Shown: one piece after another, positions 45,001-56,693 of the stretch
How the letters are laid out: each line of letters begins with the position of its first letter
Position numbering within the stretch: the first letter of the stretch is position 1
Origin: Pieris napi
Taxonomy: Eukaryota > Arthropoda > Insecta > Lepidoptera > Pieridae
Direction: 5' to 3'
NCBI RefSeq assembly: GCF_905475465.1
Contig: NC_062236.1
Coordinates: 12,844,001-12,908,000, forward strand
DNA: 64,000 bases
The notes under the pieces: model-generated
What the model was told of the DNA's origin: nothing
The model's database searches: none
What the model saw: only the letters and a program-made list of their open reading frames with translations
Translations under genes and position numbers: made by a program

Positions 45001-48000
45001 ACTGCACGGGTGTTCTCAAACGAACATCTAAACGTATAATCCTGTGCAGGCCCGAGTCTCTGAGGTGTCGTGGGGGTTGGCATCAACAGTTGATATAGTT
45101 GAACCTCAGGGATGAGAGTCGCACGCTGAAGTCACTAGACCAACACTGCTCCCAACTACAAATTGGTAAGAGATTGAAAAAGCCTCAAGATTTAAATATA
45201 GATTTTGTATTTTAACTTACACTTATCCTGCCCCATCCTGTTAATGTCAAAGTTGCTCCAGAATCGGTGTTAGTAGTAGGCAAACCCACTGGATTCACTC
45301 TATCATTAAGTTCTATCCCAGGCTCTATTTTCACAAGGCTAATATCATTTGTAAATAGTTTCCTGTCAAACTTTTCGTGGATTATCACTTTATCAGGTGT
45401 ATATTCTGTACCCTTGTCTGACAGTTTATTGATTCCCACCGCAACTTTGAAAGATTTAGTTGGACGGCTGTATACAAAAAGGAGAATCGTTAAAATATAA
45501 TGTGAATAATATTAATATAATAAAAAAAAATATAATAAAAATATTAATATATTATAATATTAATATTATTATTAATATTTTTTGCTGAATGCTTAATGGG
45601 TTGTGTTAAAAAATATTGAAAAACATCCATTTCTTAGTAGGTATCCTGTGTTGGATGGTGAGAATGACAACAGACGAAATTTCGGCGTGTTTCGCAATGT
45701 ATAGTTTAAAAAACTGTACTGTAAGTGGATCACGACGCTAAACGGACGATCGGAATTTACGCTTTAAAGTCCCAATCCCACAAGATAACTATGTAACTGA
45801 ATATACAGTTATATATATATATAGTATGTACGTTTGGGATAAAGCAATAAAAATATGATTTTAAAAAAGAACAAAAGACGCTAGTGCAGCACTAGGTCAA
45901 ATAACGCTTGTGAAATACTGATTAGTTTGTTAAGAATTACTCGTAATAAGAGTTAAGAATTATAGTTTACTTATTTATTTTTATAAAAGATAGCGATAGT
46001 TTTATTATACGAGTAATAAATCTACACTTTCTAATCATTTTGAAGTTATACTTTTGGCGCGTTAGGGCAAAATGTTGAGAGTAAATTTTTAAGTGGCGCG
46101 CAACCCGTCACAACAATCCGACACGCTGAAGTTAGCTATAGTCATCATTTTAGTTTTTTCTATTGTTAGTGTCGTTTTTTCTACAAACGTAGAATAAGGC
46201 GAAAGATAAAAATTTTGAAAATATTTTTATCTAACGCGTGTACATAAGTACACACATTTTTTTATTTTTATAATTTACGTTTGTTTTTTGTGGGTACCCC
46301 AAAGAGTTATAATATGTTCGTTATTGCGTTGAACTTACTCAATTGTACAATGAGCAGCCGTGACCACCCATTTTTTATCTATGATGGATCCACCACAAAA
46401 GTGACTACCCACATTTTGGAGGGACACCTGATATTTTATAGCGCCATCTGGTGCGTCATCCCCTCCCACAATTTTGGGATCAGCCGAATGAATCCCAAGC
46501 TTCAGACCTAAAATATTATTAACATTTATTTAATTACTAGCGACCCGCCCCGGCTTCGCACGGATGCAATGCTGATACTAAATTCAAAGTGCTATAAAGT
46601 ATAGGGAGAACCGCGCCTCCGACGCGCTGCGTCCCGCAATTTTTAAATTTGTAATATCTTCGAAATATTCATTTAAATCATATGCTGTAAAGGGCCATAT
46701 AGATCTATATTAAATGAACAATGTATTCAGCCAAATAAACCCCGTGTAAACAGACAAGTCAGTGCGTGGTTAGTCACTGCCGCTGCGTTGTAGAGTGACC
46801 ACGATTTTTCCCTGGCGATAAAAATGAAGCTTAGCGAAGACGAAACCTTAAAATTGGTGCAATTATATGGCCAGTTTGTACTCCGCAGGATCTTCAAATC
46901 GCAATTGCTTCAGCAACAAAGCAGAGCCACCAGTTTCGTTTCTATCGTCAATCCATTTTCTTACCCATTGTCGTTTATTTTTAGTTATCTAATTTTCTAC
47001 CATTTCTATTAACTCATTCAACAGCAAAATTGATAAATTTTTCAACAAATAATTAAATCGTCGTTTCAGTTGTTTTCGCGAATTCATTTTTCCCACTGAC
47101 TTCACACACGTGTGCTCATCGTGAGAAACGCACCACTACTACTTACTTCATGTAAACAGTTAAAGTCAGTCGCGGCGCCGACATTGGCGCTGCGACTGAC
47201 TGGTCTACTGACCCTGTGTAAATCAGCCTTAATGCTGTATTGGTTAAAATCGCTTCGAAAATTAGCCATTATTTGTCGTAAAAAGTAAATGACAAAAAAA
47301 AGTTATTGTGGGTTATCCATAAGAGATAGACATATACCATCAAGGACTTTTCTGTAGACCTTTTCAATGTGTACAATACTTAGTACATTATTTTGATAAA
47401 ACTCGTAGGGTTCAGCCTGCGTTTGCAATGTAAGCGGAAAAAATGTAATTATTTACGACATCACATTAGAAACCTCAAAAATAACAGTACTTCTCCACTA
47501 TTTAATGGATGTTATTATACATATAAACCTTCCTCTTGAATCACTCTATCTATTAAAAAAATCCGTTGTGTAGTTACAAAGATTTAAGCATACAAAGGGA
47601 CATAGGGACAGAGAAAGCGACTTTGTTTTATACTATGTAGTGATATTACTTATTAAATTGAGACAAAATTATTATTTTCATATGCTCGCGAAGATGTGTT
47701 ATAGTTACAGACGTCTTAAGAAGAACATGGATAATATACCAGAAATACTCATGAATTATCACACAAAATATGGACAAATAAATATTAACCAATCATCCCT
47801 AACACAGCTTCTCGAACTTAAAAGGTCTGTAGTAAAATCGTCATAGTCGTAGAATAGTGACGGATCTGAAAAATAGTAAACTTTACAGGGCAGCCACTTC
47901 AAAATAATATAATCAAGTTAGTTTTTGTCATAACTATTTTAATTCTGAATATTCTGTTAGTATGAAAATTGGCATACAAGCAAACAAAAGGGTTTGTTTT

Positions 48001-50506
48001 GAAACAAATTAATAATAATAACATTAAATTACACAGTTTTCTAGAAACATCACATGTTTCTATCAAATCCTTCACTTTACCGACTGATTGAATTGAAACC
48101 AAAAACACATGGAATTTGTTTTAAATGTTGCCGTAATGTTTAGTCAATGTAGTATCCATGTATCGTTTAGTCAATATAGTGTAGTATCAATGTGGTATAT
48201 GATAAAAAGTGGATTTTGGATTTTTTTCAAATCCGACATTGTTCTACGATTATGACGAAATATAGATTTAAGACTATTTACTTAATGAAGAAATTTTTGA
48301 TTTTAATTTTGATTGATTTAACAATAATATAAACTAAAAAGAAACATTATACTTGGAGTTGTGGACTTTGGGTCTCTATGGACATGCAAGTGGTCGCGGC
48401 AGGAAGCCTTAAAATAGCTCCAATGTTTTGTACTATCGTTCTTTACAACTTGAATGTACCAAGTAATATTAAGGAGGCGCATGGCTTTAGCCCTTGAAAA
48501 AAAAATGATAATATTACATGCATAATGTAAATGATATTGTCTCAGTTCCCAGTGGATTCCAGTGAATACAACATAGGGTTTGGTAAGATTAAAGCCAAAT
48601 ATAATAAAAATATAATAATAATAAAAACTTTATTTATGACACAAGGGTTTGTGACAGAATTCATATATCTCTAGTCCCCACACTAGGGAGGCCCTGTGTT
48701 GTGGGTAACTAGAAAACAATTATCACGTGGTACATGTTTAAATTAGTTAAAAAAAGATGATAATAAAGAAAATAATAATAGTGAGTGTGTGAATAGGTGT
48801 GTATGCGCATGTATTTGAATTTTGAGAGTGTAGCTGAAAGTTGATATGATCGTGCACTGTGTCTGTGTAAGTTTATGAAACCTCAAAGTCATACCAAGAT
48901 ATGTAGTAATGCATATGTAGATTCGAAATCCAATTTGGCTAGTGTAAATTCTATGTGACTTGCTAGTTTATATCTGGATAGTTTTACGATCTCAGAATCC
49001 ATAGATTTGGAAATTTTGTTATAAAGGAAGGGGCCCCTAAATATTTGTACCTTCTTTCACAAATCATGATGTTTTAATTAATTTCTATGGGGTAAAAGAG
49101 CATGCGCTACCACATTATTGCATGGTACACCATTGCAGAGTGATTTTAATATAAAAAATAAATAATGTGATTATAAAATCACATAAGGTTTGATTGTAAT
49201 ATAGTAAAATTCTAATTGTTAATTACGTAAGATAAATTTGCACGCCATTATATGTGGCAGAATATGCGGAGTTAAGATTGTACAACCATAAGATTTTTAT
49301 ACCATATTCTTGCAAATAAATGATTATTATTATTATTAATACTCAGAAAAAACAGGAGCTGTTTTAAGTTGGAGCCGGGCTACGACAGATTTACCGAAAA
49401 TTATAATACACTTACCAGAGGACGAATAAAATAATATAATGAAAACGTATATCTCAAATATAAACATCGCAATAAAATGTACATTTATTTATTTTATTCT
49501 GACGTCAATAGTAAAAGTGATTAAACGAAAAAGGCAATTAATCCAAAATGATAAAAACCAATATAATTAATTACATCCCCAACACGTGACACGTTTTTAA
49601 GTTCTTATCAAAGAAATTAATATTCTTACTTTCCTTAATATATGTAATAAGAAATTTTTATTAATAATATTACTTATTGGGTTTCACTACCTACTAAATT
49701 GAAAACTAAAGGACACACTAAGACATAAGAAAGAAAACAATGCACTATCCCATTGCAAAAAGAGGAAATGTGCGGACCACTTCGCTCGCATGAAATGGCA
49801 GATTGACAAACAGGGTAACAAGAGAAAAAGAGAGGTCGTACGGTGGGCTGATGAGCTTAAATAAGTTGGTGGGGAAGATTGAGAGAAAAATGCTCAAGAT
49901 AAATAGAGATGGAGCCAGTTGGTGGAGGCCTATACTCTGTAAGAGGTCCTTGGAAAAAAATTTTTTTAGTGTATTTTTATGTAACAAAGAACGGGGCCAA
50001 CGGACAGGATCCTTACCTGATGTTAAGTGATACCGCTATAGACACACAAATTGCCAGTGGGCTCGAAAGTGCGTTGCCGCCCTTTTAAGGATTGGTACTT
50101 TTCTTGAAGGACCCAAAGTCGAATTGGGCAACTGGTTCCATACAGTGGTGGTGCGCGGCAAAAATTTTCTTCCGAACGTCGGGATGAAACTCGAATTCTA
50201 CTGGGCTACTACTGCTCGATTGATTTATACTAAGCGAAAAATTTAATGCCAAACAGATCTGACACAACCTATACATTAATAATTCTCAATACAAGAAGAA
50301 AATATTTATTTATTTATTTTTCCTTATATTCTATTTTTAATGTAACTTAATATAATATAAAACTAAACTAAAAACATAATATAAACATTACAAGTATAAA
50401 CTTAAAACCTACACCATTTTATACCTTAATATATTTTACTTACCCCACCGTAGGTTAGTCCAAAAGAGGCCAGCAACGAAAAATAAAGTAACATTTTTGA
50501 TGTCAT
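42074..50506 (-). CDS. secreted chymotrypsin-like serine protease B2 (S1 family), five exons, doubtful first donor
   Basis: Paralog of B1, 259 residues if spliced as follows: 50,506-50,449; 46,507-46,339; 45,467-45,221; 43,100-42,951; 42,229-42,074. Exon lengths equal those of B1 exactly. Signal peptide MTSKMLLYFSLLA, activation site DPK before IVGG, TAAHC, NDISLV, GDSGGP, Gly189 (EGSCQ), Asp226 (HPDV). The weak point is the end of exon 1. B1 uses G|gtaagt; here five extra bases separate the matching phase-1 site (G|gtgggg at 50,448) from the strong gtaagt site at 50,443. Using the strong site would shift frame into a stop in exon 2. Either the weak donor is used or the gene is damaged. Intron 1 holds a 1.1-kb Helitron and LINE remnants. 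Confidence 0.75.
43900..44065 (-). mobile_element. SINE fragments
   Basis: The plus strand shows agtggcgctagaacc..., atttctgtatctgtttcatgatcat, then cacatagaaagaaagtt and ggtgcacagccgaggat. These are parts of the SINE at 9003-9257, with internal loss. Another scrap (gagagtcgcacgctgaagtc) is at 45,113-45,150. Both are in intron 3 of B2. Confidence 0.6.
44085..44350 (-). mobile_element. LINE ORF2 C-terminal fragment
   Basis: The minus strand encodes SSEFAYLAKAAHKLFKEIY, a stop, VVQLFNQLPSKVRNISVINQ and FKRALKIHI. This is the usual end of Jockey/CR1-type ORF2. An AT-rich 3' region follows. It lies in intron 3 of B2. Confidence 0.65.
44360..45100. other. unclassified insertion in intron 3 of B2, possible LTR-like remnant
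   Basis: An AT-rich stretch with repeated tagctcataagt units (44,480-44,600) leads into a balanced region with a duplicated ctctcgtcgc motif (44,690-44,750). It has no counterpart in B1. The composition change resembles a retroelement regulatory region, but no clear TG...CA limits or coding sequence are found. Confidence 0.35.
46045..46262. mobile_element. MITE-like element related to 4628-5140
   Basis: Left part gaagttatacttttggcgcg, right part ctaacgcgtgtacataagtac. Both match the ends of the 4628-5140 element. It is short and non-coding, and sits in intron 2 of protease B2 (exon 2 at 46,339-46,507, exon 3 at 45,221-45,467). Confidence 0.55.
46537..47643 (-). mobile_element. non-autonomous Helitron, 1.1 kb
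   Basis: On the minus strand it begins A|TCACTACATAGTATAAAAC with acaaagtcgctttctctgtc, and ends gaagccggggcgggtcgCTAG|T. It has the TC...CTAG structure in an A/T site. No RepHel coding sequence is present. Its 3' end is only 29 bp from the acceptor of exon 2 of protease B2. Confidence 0.75.
48600..49035 (-). mobile_element. LINE-like 3' end fragment
   Basis: The plus strand starts (aat)n then aaaactttatttatgacaca, a poly(A)-signal-like start of an inverted 3' end. It carries tgtgttgtgggtaactagaa, also present inverted near 6690-6720. No protein domain was seen. Confidence 0.4.
49370..50215. repeat. B1/B2 shared intron block including LINE 3' remnant
   Basis: 49,370-49,970 corresponds to 10,830-11,450, and 49,975-50,215 to the LINE remnant at 11,463-11,720 (cctgatgttaagtgatacc and gcgttgccgcccttttaag). 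This demonstrates that B1 and B2 arose by duplication of the whole locus. Confidence 0.75.
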
Positions 50507-50579
50507 ACTCGTGGGGAGAGACAACTAAACATCAATTTTTGATATTTAAATAACTATAGTTAATTATCGTAATTTCTAG

Positions 50580-52025
50580 ATCAATTGCCTTATTATTTTA
50601 AATATATATACATAAATTACTGTCACAATGATAATACTTATACATGTTTGTTAAACTTCTATCTATTCAAGGCCAAATTTCTTTACTAAGGTCTATATAG
50701 ATTTTGAATTTAAATTTATTTAAAGCGCCATTTCAACTCTTTTAAAAAGATTGCGTATTGTTAATCATTATAATAACAGTTTTTTCTAAATATGTTGGTT
50801 CATATCTCATGTAATTTAGATCTTATTGTGCTTACTTATCTAAGTTTTTTGCCTGGAAGAGATCGCTCGAAAGCTATAAGGCCGCTAGTTGTCCTTTTTT
50901 ATTTTAATTAAGCTAATGTATTTTAAGTCAATCAACAATTCACTTAAAAGATTACTTCAGAACATAAATATCCACGAAAAGTTATAAAAAAATATATATT
51001 AATATTAACCTTTACTTTTACGATATTTGTAAGCAGACACGTTGTTTGTTATATGCAGATGTTATACAAACAAAATTTCAAAGGAAGTTAGTTTTTATAT
51101 AGTTATGATAATATTAATAAATTATTTAAGATTTTTGTATCTATTTGCCTTTACAGAATCTGGTGGCAACAGGCAATGGATGGTATTTCAAAGAGAACTT
51201 GTAATTTTTTTTCATTTGAGTACTGATACTGTGATTATTTACTGTTTTTAATATAAATGTCATCACTGAGACATCATGGAACATTACGATTTAGCCTTAC
51301 TTAAGACTAATATCTAATACAAACCTGACCTTATTTACTAGTAAGGGTATTAACATAAACAAATGTCCCATAACACTAATTACCGTCTTTATTAAGGAAC
51401 ACTCTGTTCTTATGTTCTATTTTTTCACTTACTACTGATTAGCACTTAAAAACACTAATTCGTTAAGTGTTCATATTAAGCTATTTTAAAAAAGTGTCTT
51501 AAATTTTAAACTTGAAGCATTACTATCAATTTAAAGATATTATTTTAATAGTGAACAATTTAAGAAAGAAGCCAAAATGTATTAAAAAGGATACAATTAT
51601 TGAAAACGTATATGTTCAAATATATTACATATATTAACTAATCGACTTATGTCCAAACATGTATGCATTGTAGTCATAATTTTAAAGTTAACTATCCTCC
51701 TGTCTACGGCGTAGCATTTCTACGAACTACGTAGCGCTACAGACTACGTCACACAGTAACAATCTGATCAGTCTATAAATTTATATTCATCTTTAACGTT
51801 ACTAAGCCTGAATTAATTATTTACTTAATGATTCGAGTGCTTCAGTTGTTATCGACGAGAGGATCAGACGAGGTTGAAAATCTAAAAACAAAAGACAAAA
51901 TGCTTATTCTGTTTGTTTGATTGTGATTTGGACAGTTGACACATTGATACGTCACAATAGATTATTTTCGCTCACGTATACAGTAGTGGTAGGCAGGCTC
52001 CTACTCCCTCACTTTAACCCGCAGT
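50580..52025. other. intergenic stretch, AT-rich
   Basis: The first 320 bp match the region upstream of B1 (12,000-12,260). Beyond 50,900 I see no gene, no inverted ends and no domain. Confidence 0.45.
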
Positions 52026-52039
52026 GCTAGCCGTATTTG

Positions 52040-52420
52040 TTTTTATAGAACAGGGGGCTAACGGGCAGGAGGCTCACCTGATGTTGTGATACCACCGCCC
52101 ATGGACACTCTCAATGCCAGAAGGCTCGCGAGTGCGTTGCCGGCCTTTTAAGAATTCGTACGTTCTTTTCTCGACCCTAAGTCGTATTGGTTCGGAAATA
52201 CTTCAGTGAGCAGCTGGTTCCACAAAGTGGTGTTGTGGAACGGCGGACGTAGAGGTGATACAGGTGGAATTTCGTATTCTGCCTCGACGCCCGATGATAA
52301 AACTCAGCTGCAGGTAAGAATCCGAACAACTCCTCTGAACACTCTCCATGGTAAATGCGGTAGAAGATGCAGAGCGACCCCACATCTCTACGCAACGCCA
52401 AAGGATCATTGTATTTCGGA
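52040..52420 (-). mobile_element. LINE 3' fragment, family J1
   Basis: The plus strand gaacagggggctaacgggca, then gaggctcacctgatgttgtg and gccggccttttaagaattcg, matches the 3' end at 22,010-22,250. Coding sequence follows in antisense (DVGSLCIFYRIYHGECSEEL), as in the intact copy at 22,335-22,395. Internal deletions are present. Confidence 0.8.
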
Positions 52421-53545
52421 CAGACGCTTTACCCTCTCTCTACCCAGTGTTTATTATGCGTTAGACATTTACTGTTAACAGTGAGAATGTAACCTTAAAC
52501 TATCACCGATTTGGAAAGTGATTATAAAAAATATGACGAATGAAGCAGAAGATGATCCTAGGAACATTAGGAATTAAATAGTTCAACTTAGATGATAAGT
52601 TATCAGATCCGTCGGGCGTCGCGAGACGCTAACATTTTTTATGTAGAATTTTTAATTAACGTGCGGAAAAAAGTATATACGTAGCGAATGTCATCTTGAA
52701 TCTTATCTTTATTATTTAGAAAGCATTTATATTTTGTACTGTAATAAAACTCTGTAAGCCAAGAATGTTTGTTACTGTTCTAAAATTATTTTATAATTAA
52801 AAACGTTTGGTTTTATCGTAGAACATCTCATAAATAGTTTTTTTATATTAAGTATACATACTAGTGTTGCCCAAATGCAAGACCAAGACGAGACTTAGGC
52901 CAGTCTTGGTATTGTCTTGCGTCAATACACCTGGTCTTGGTCTTGGTCTTGGTATTGCGCTCTCAGTCTTGGTCTTGGTCTTGATCTTGCAGCAAGAGTC
53001 TCGCAAGTCTCGCAAGACTTGCAAATACCTATTTGCCTATTGCTATTTGTGGGGGCTTGCGGGCTATCCTGGAGCATTCAGCAATGTATTGTACATCAAC
53101 CAATAATAGCAGGCAGGCCACAGGCATTGTGTTCAGATTAGCAGATTTCATTACAGTGTGCGTAGGTACATTTTTTAGGCAATTTGTCGTACTCGTGACT
53201 GTCGCGCTTTGCTACGTAGGTACTGTCGTTAAAGTATGTGTAAGTAAGAAACGATGTAGGTACCTACTACAACAAAATTGTATTCCTTAGAAAAATAATC
53301 GTCGTACCTACACGACGATTATTTTTATTTATTTAGTAAATCATCGCTGAAGACAATAGTCGCTACTAGAGTAGGTACGATAGAAGTTGATAAACCGACA
53401 CTGCAATTCTCGATGATTTTAAAACAAAATGCGTAAAGCAATATGACGTCGCTCATATTTGGAGCTTTTCCACGTTTCAAGTTTGTTAAAATCACCCACT
53501 TCCAATTTTGCAGTGCAATGTCCTTTAAAAAGGTATAATAGGTAA

Positions 53546-53970
53546 TCTATATATATAAAAATGAAACCCGTTTTCCGTTGTCACGACATAACATGAAAAC
53601 GGTTTGACCGATTTGTCTGATTTTTTTAAATAATATACCATGAAGTACGAAGATGGTTCTTATGGAGAAAAATTAAAATAAAATTGAGTGAATCAGTCTA
53701 AAAACAACACTTTTCTATATTCCCATACAAAATATTCGTAATAATACTTAAAAGTGAATTTGAACTTTAATACCATAGCATAAAGTTCAAGTGTTAGTGG
53801 AGGGGTTCCGGGAAGGTAAATTTTTATTTTTTGACATAATGTATTTGTTGTCTTATCAATTTTCTTTTTTTATCTTACTAGCTAGACCGGTGTCCCGAAT
53901 AGCAGAATAAGTATTTTAAACAAATAAAGAATCGACTGTTAGGCGGTACGATGTTCGCCAGGCCAGCTAG
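53546..53970 (+). mobile_element. non-autonomous Helitron nested in the hAT element
   Basis: Begins A|TCTATATATATAAAAATG and ends ccaggccagCTAG|T, like the element at 34,483-35,260 with which it shares the terminal motifs. It contains gaaaacggtttgaccgattt. It lies within 52,862-56,420. Confidence 0.75.
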
Positions 53971-54318
53971 TAATAATATAAACTAGGTATATTTTTATTA
54001 CTTACAACAATTTTTATAAAATCTACCTATCCTTACGACTACATTCTTCCTTGCGAGGACAACATAATCTATTTGCGTCCGTTCTGAGCACCCGGAAACT
54101 TATTTTATTGTTTAGAACATGGGCAGTGGCGGCGACCTTTGACATGAAAGCGACGGCGGCAACACAAAGTCTAGAAGCGGACTAAATGTTTACCTATTTT
54201 GGTGGGGTTGTCAATGTTGGCATTAGCACAGAAAAATAAAATTAAGTAAATACAACGTTTATCCACTTTTTAATAACTAGGTATCCACGATAGAATATTT
54301 TTTCTACTAATTTCCTAA

Positions 54319-55008
54319 GGGTCGATTCGACCAAACTTCAATTTATACACGAGTAACTATACCAAGAATAATCTATTCCATGATTTTAATCTCGAGTAAA
54401 TCCATAGTCGTTTGTGCACGTAATCGATAGTATAATTGCGCTAGGAATAACAATACGCGAATAGCAATAAAATGGTGAACGAAAATAAAACTCGGCAAAT
54501 AAATGTTGTTCTACAACGGGACAGTGTAAGAGCATATATCATGTCAACTCGATTTTGCCGTATTATAGTGTGAAAAAGTAGCTTTTAACAGGTGTTAAAC
54601 GACAACAAAAAGTTTTTATTTCTTGTTTGTTTGAGGCTTTCGTCTAAAAAGGAACTTCTGTTGAGCCTAGTTGAATTTCATTCTAATATTATAGAAAATA
54701 AAAAATCTAAAAATAAATAAATAAATACTAAATTGTTTAAACGTTTCATTATACAATGCCAGACTATTAATTTAGTGCGTTGCGTTGACTTGAAATTAAA
54801 ACACAGAATACATATTTGTGAAATGACAGAAATCAGCTGATTGGACTGACTGACGCCATTAAATTATTCTAGGAATAGCTGTTATTCCGTGCGAAACGGT
54901 TCGAATTCTTAGAATTTGTAGTTGGTAAAACGTAAAATTTATTTACTCTCGATTAACTGACGATTTATTCTAAGATTAAGATTTACTCTTGTTTGGTCGA
55001 ATCGACCC
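54319..55008. mobile_element. MITE with TAA target duplication, nested in the hAT element
   Basis: Terminal inverted repeats GGGTCGATTCGACCAAAC and GTTTGGTCGAATCGACCC (18 bp, perfect), flanked on both sides by TAA (54,316-54,318 and 55,009-55,011). This fits the Harbinger-type TWA preference. It is 690 bp long and has no coding sequence. Confidence 0.8.
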
Positions 55009-56693
55009 TAAGTACTCAGTCTAAATATCTTTTTCATAATTTTTGTTTTTCAATAATATGTTGTGTGTAATTGAATGGTAAACTCTAAATCTTACTAGAG
55101 AGCTTTTTTAAAATAAACTTATTGAAAGCACTGACATGGCATATACACTTTTCAATCTTGCTGCTCACATTTTAGTACCTAGGTATCATTCACTATCTAT
55201 CATTTACCGATATTAACAATGATTATTTCGAAATCAAAATATTCGCAATTCAATAGATGCAATACCTACTTAGTTATTAATTATCATCTCGCCCGACAGC
55301 TTTTAACGCTGTAGTGTTCGAATTCAAGCCAGTCTGAGAATGTATTTAAATAAAAAAAACTCAGAGCATTCAATATATACCTACATACTGCTGGGACATC
55401 TTCAAGGTCATTTAATTTTATACTCCTATACCAACCCTACCAAAATAGGTAAAAATTTGTGTGCCTCTGTCCGTACTCTTTGTCGGCGAATACGGCGCTC
55501 AGTGTCAAATGCTGTGTTACACTTGTTCCAAACCGCGGTGTCTTTGTCGGTAAATTATCAAATAAGTAGGTATTTAATACACCGACTGACCAACAGTTTA
55601 TTCGCAGAACGTCACATTTCGCCAATCAACTTTGAACCTTAATTCTTTAGCGATAAACTTGAAAATCTGTTGAAGAAATTTGATAGATTGTAGTAGCTTG
55701 ATGTGCTGGCGTCTGTACCATAGTATTGGCTGCCGTAGAAACTGTTACTAGACCTACTCGACTCGCTGTTAGTTTTAAATTTTGCTAAATAGAAGAATAA
55801 TATAAACTTTGAAACATAAGTTTCACACCTACATGATGTTTATATAATTTTGTTAACTATAATTTTAAGCACATACCAACCTACGAGTACTAACGTTAGA
55901 TCTGCACATTAGACATAAACAAGCATAACATATTATTATAGGTAGATACCTACAAGGTATGAACTTTGCTAGAAAGTTATTAGGGAACAGATTTGTGAGT
56001 ATTAACACGCTACCTACTTAATAAATTGTTGAAATATAATAAGTACTTACCTACCTAATCAATATACAATACGTTTCAGGGTGCTTTCAGACGAGCGGCA
56101 CGTTGCCACTTACAAATACAACTGCAGCCCTTAGTTTAGTGTTATGATTTGTGATACCTACGGTTTTGATACTGGGGAACGTTTCTCAAAATCGGGATTG
56201 AAACCAAATACCTACTTAATAACGCCCAAATCTCAGTTTGTCTTAACTGCAAGACGCAAGAGTCTTGCAGGCTTAAGTATTGTCTTGCTCAAGTCTTGCA
56301 GGGTTCAGTCTTGGTATTGGTCTTGCTATAATAAGGCGGTCTTGGTATTGGTCTTGGTCTTGCAAAAGCGCAAGAACAAGACCAAGACTGCAAGACCAAG
56401 ACCGATTTTGGGCAACACTAATACATACCTCAATACAATTTGTATGTCTTTCGGCCTAAGAATAAATTCGGTTCGAAAATTGCCGTCTTGATATTATTAA
56501 ATTTTCCAAAAACTACTGAACAAAGACGGTCAACTTAGTAATCGGTTATAACCTATCTTTAATTTTTATAAACTAATATTGTTAATAATTAATTTTTTCT
56601 GCTTATTTAATCAATCAATTGTGTTACTGTAATATGTTATAAAGAGAAATTCGTCAAGAAAATATTGGTAGTATTTCATTTGGGCTATTTAAA

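Larger units (their letters stand above)
52862..56420. mobile_element. hAT-type non-autonomous transposon, 3.56 kb
   Basis: Terminal inverted repeat TAGTGTTGCCCAAA at 52,862 and its complement TTTGGGCAACACTA ending at 56,420. The element is flanked by a perfect 8-bp direct duplication, ATACATAC (52,854-52,861 and 56,421-56,428). An 8-bp target duplication is the hallmark of hAT elements. Inside each end are arrays of tcttgg/ccaaga units (52,910-53,010 and 56,225-56,405), probably subterminal transposase-binding repeats. No transposase-like open frame is present. A Helitron and a TAA-flanked MITE are nested inside. Confidence 0.85.

Noticed and set aside
52900..53010. tcttgg repeats as a stand-alone satellite
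   Set aside because: The same repeats occur inverted at 56,225-56,405 next to matching inverted ends. They are subterminal parts of the hAT-type element.
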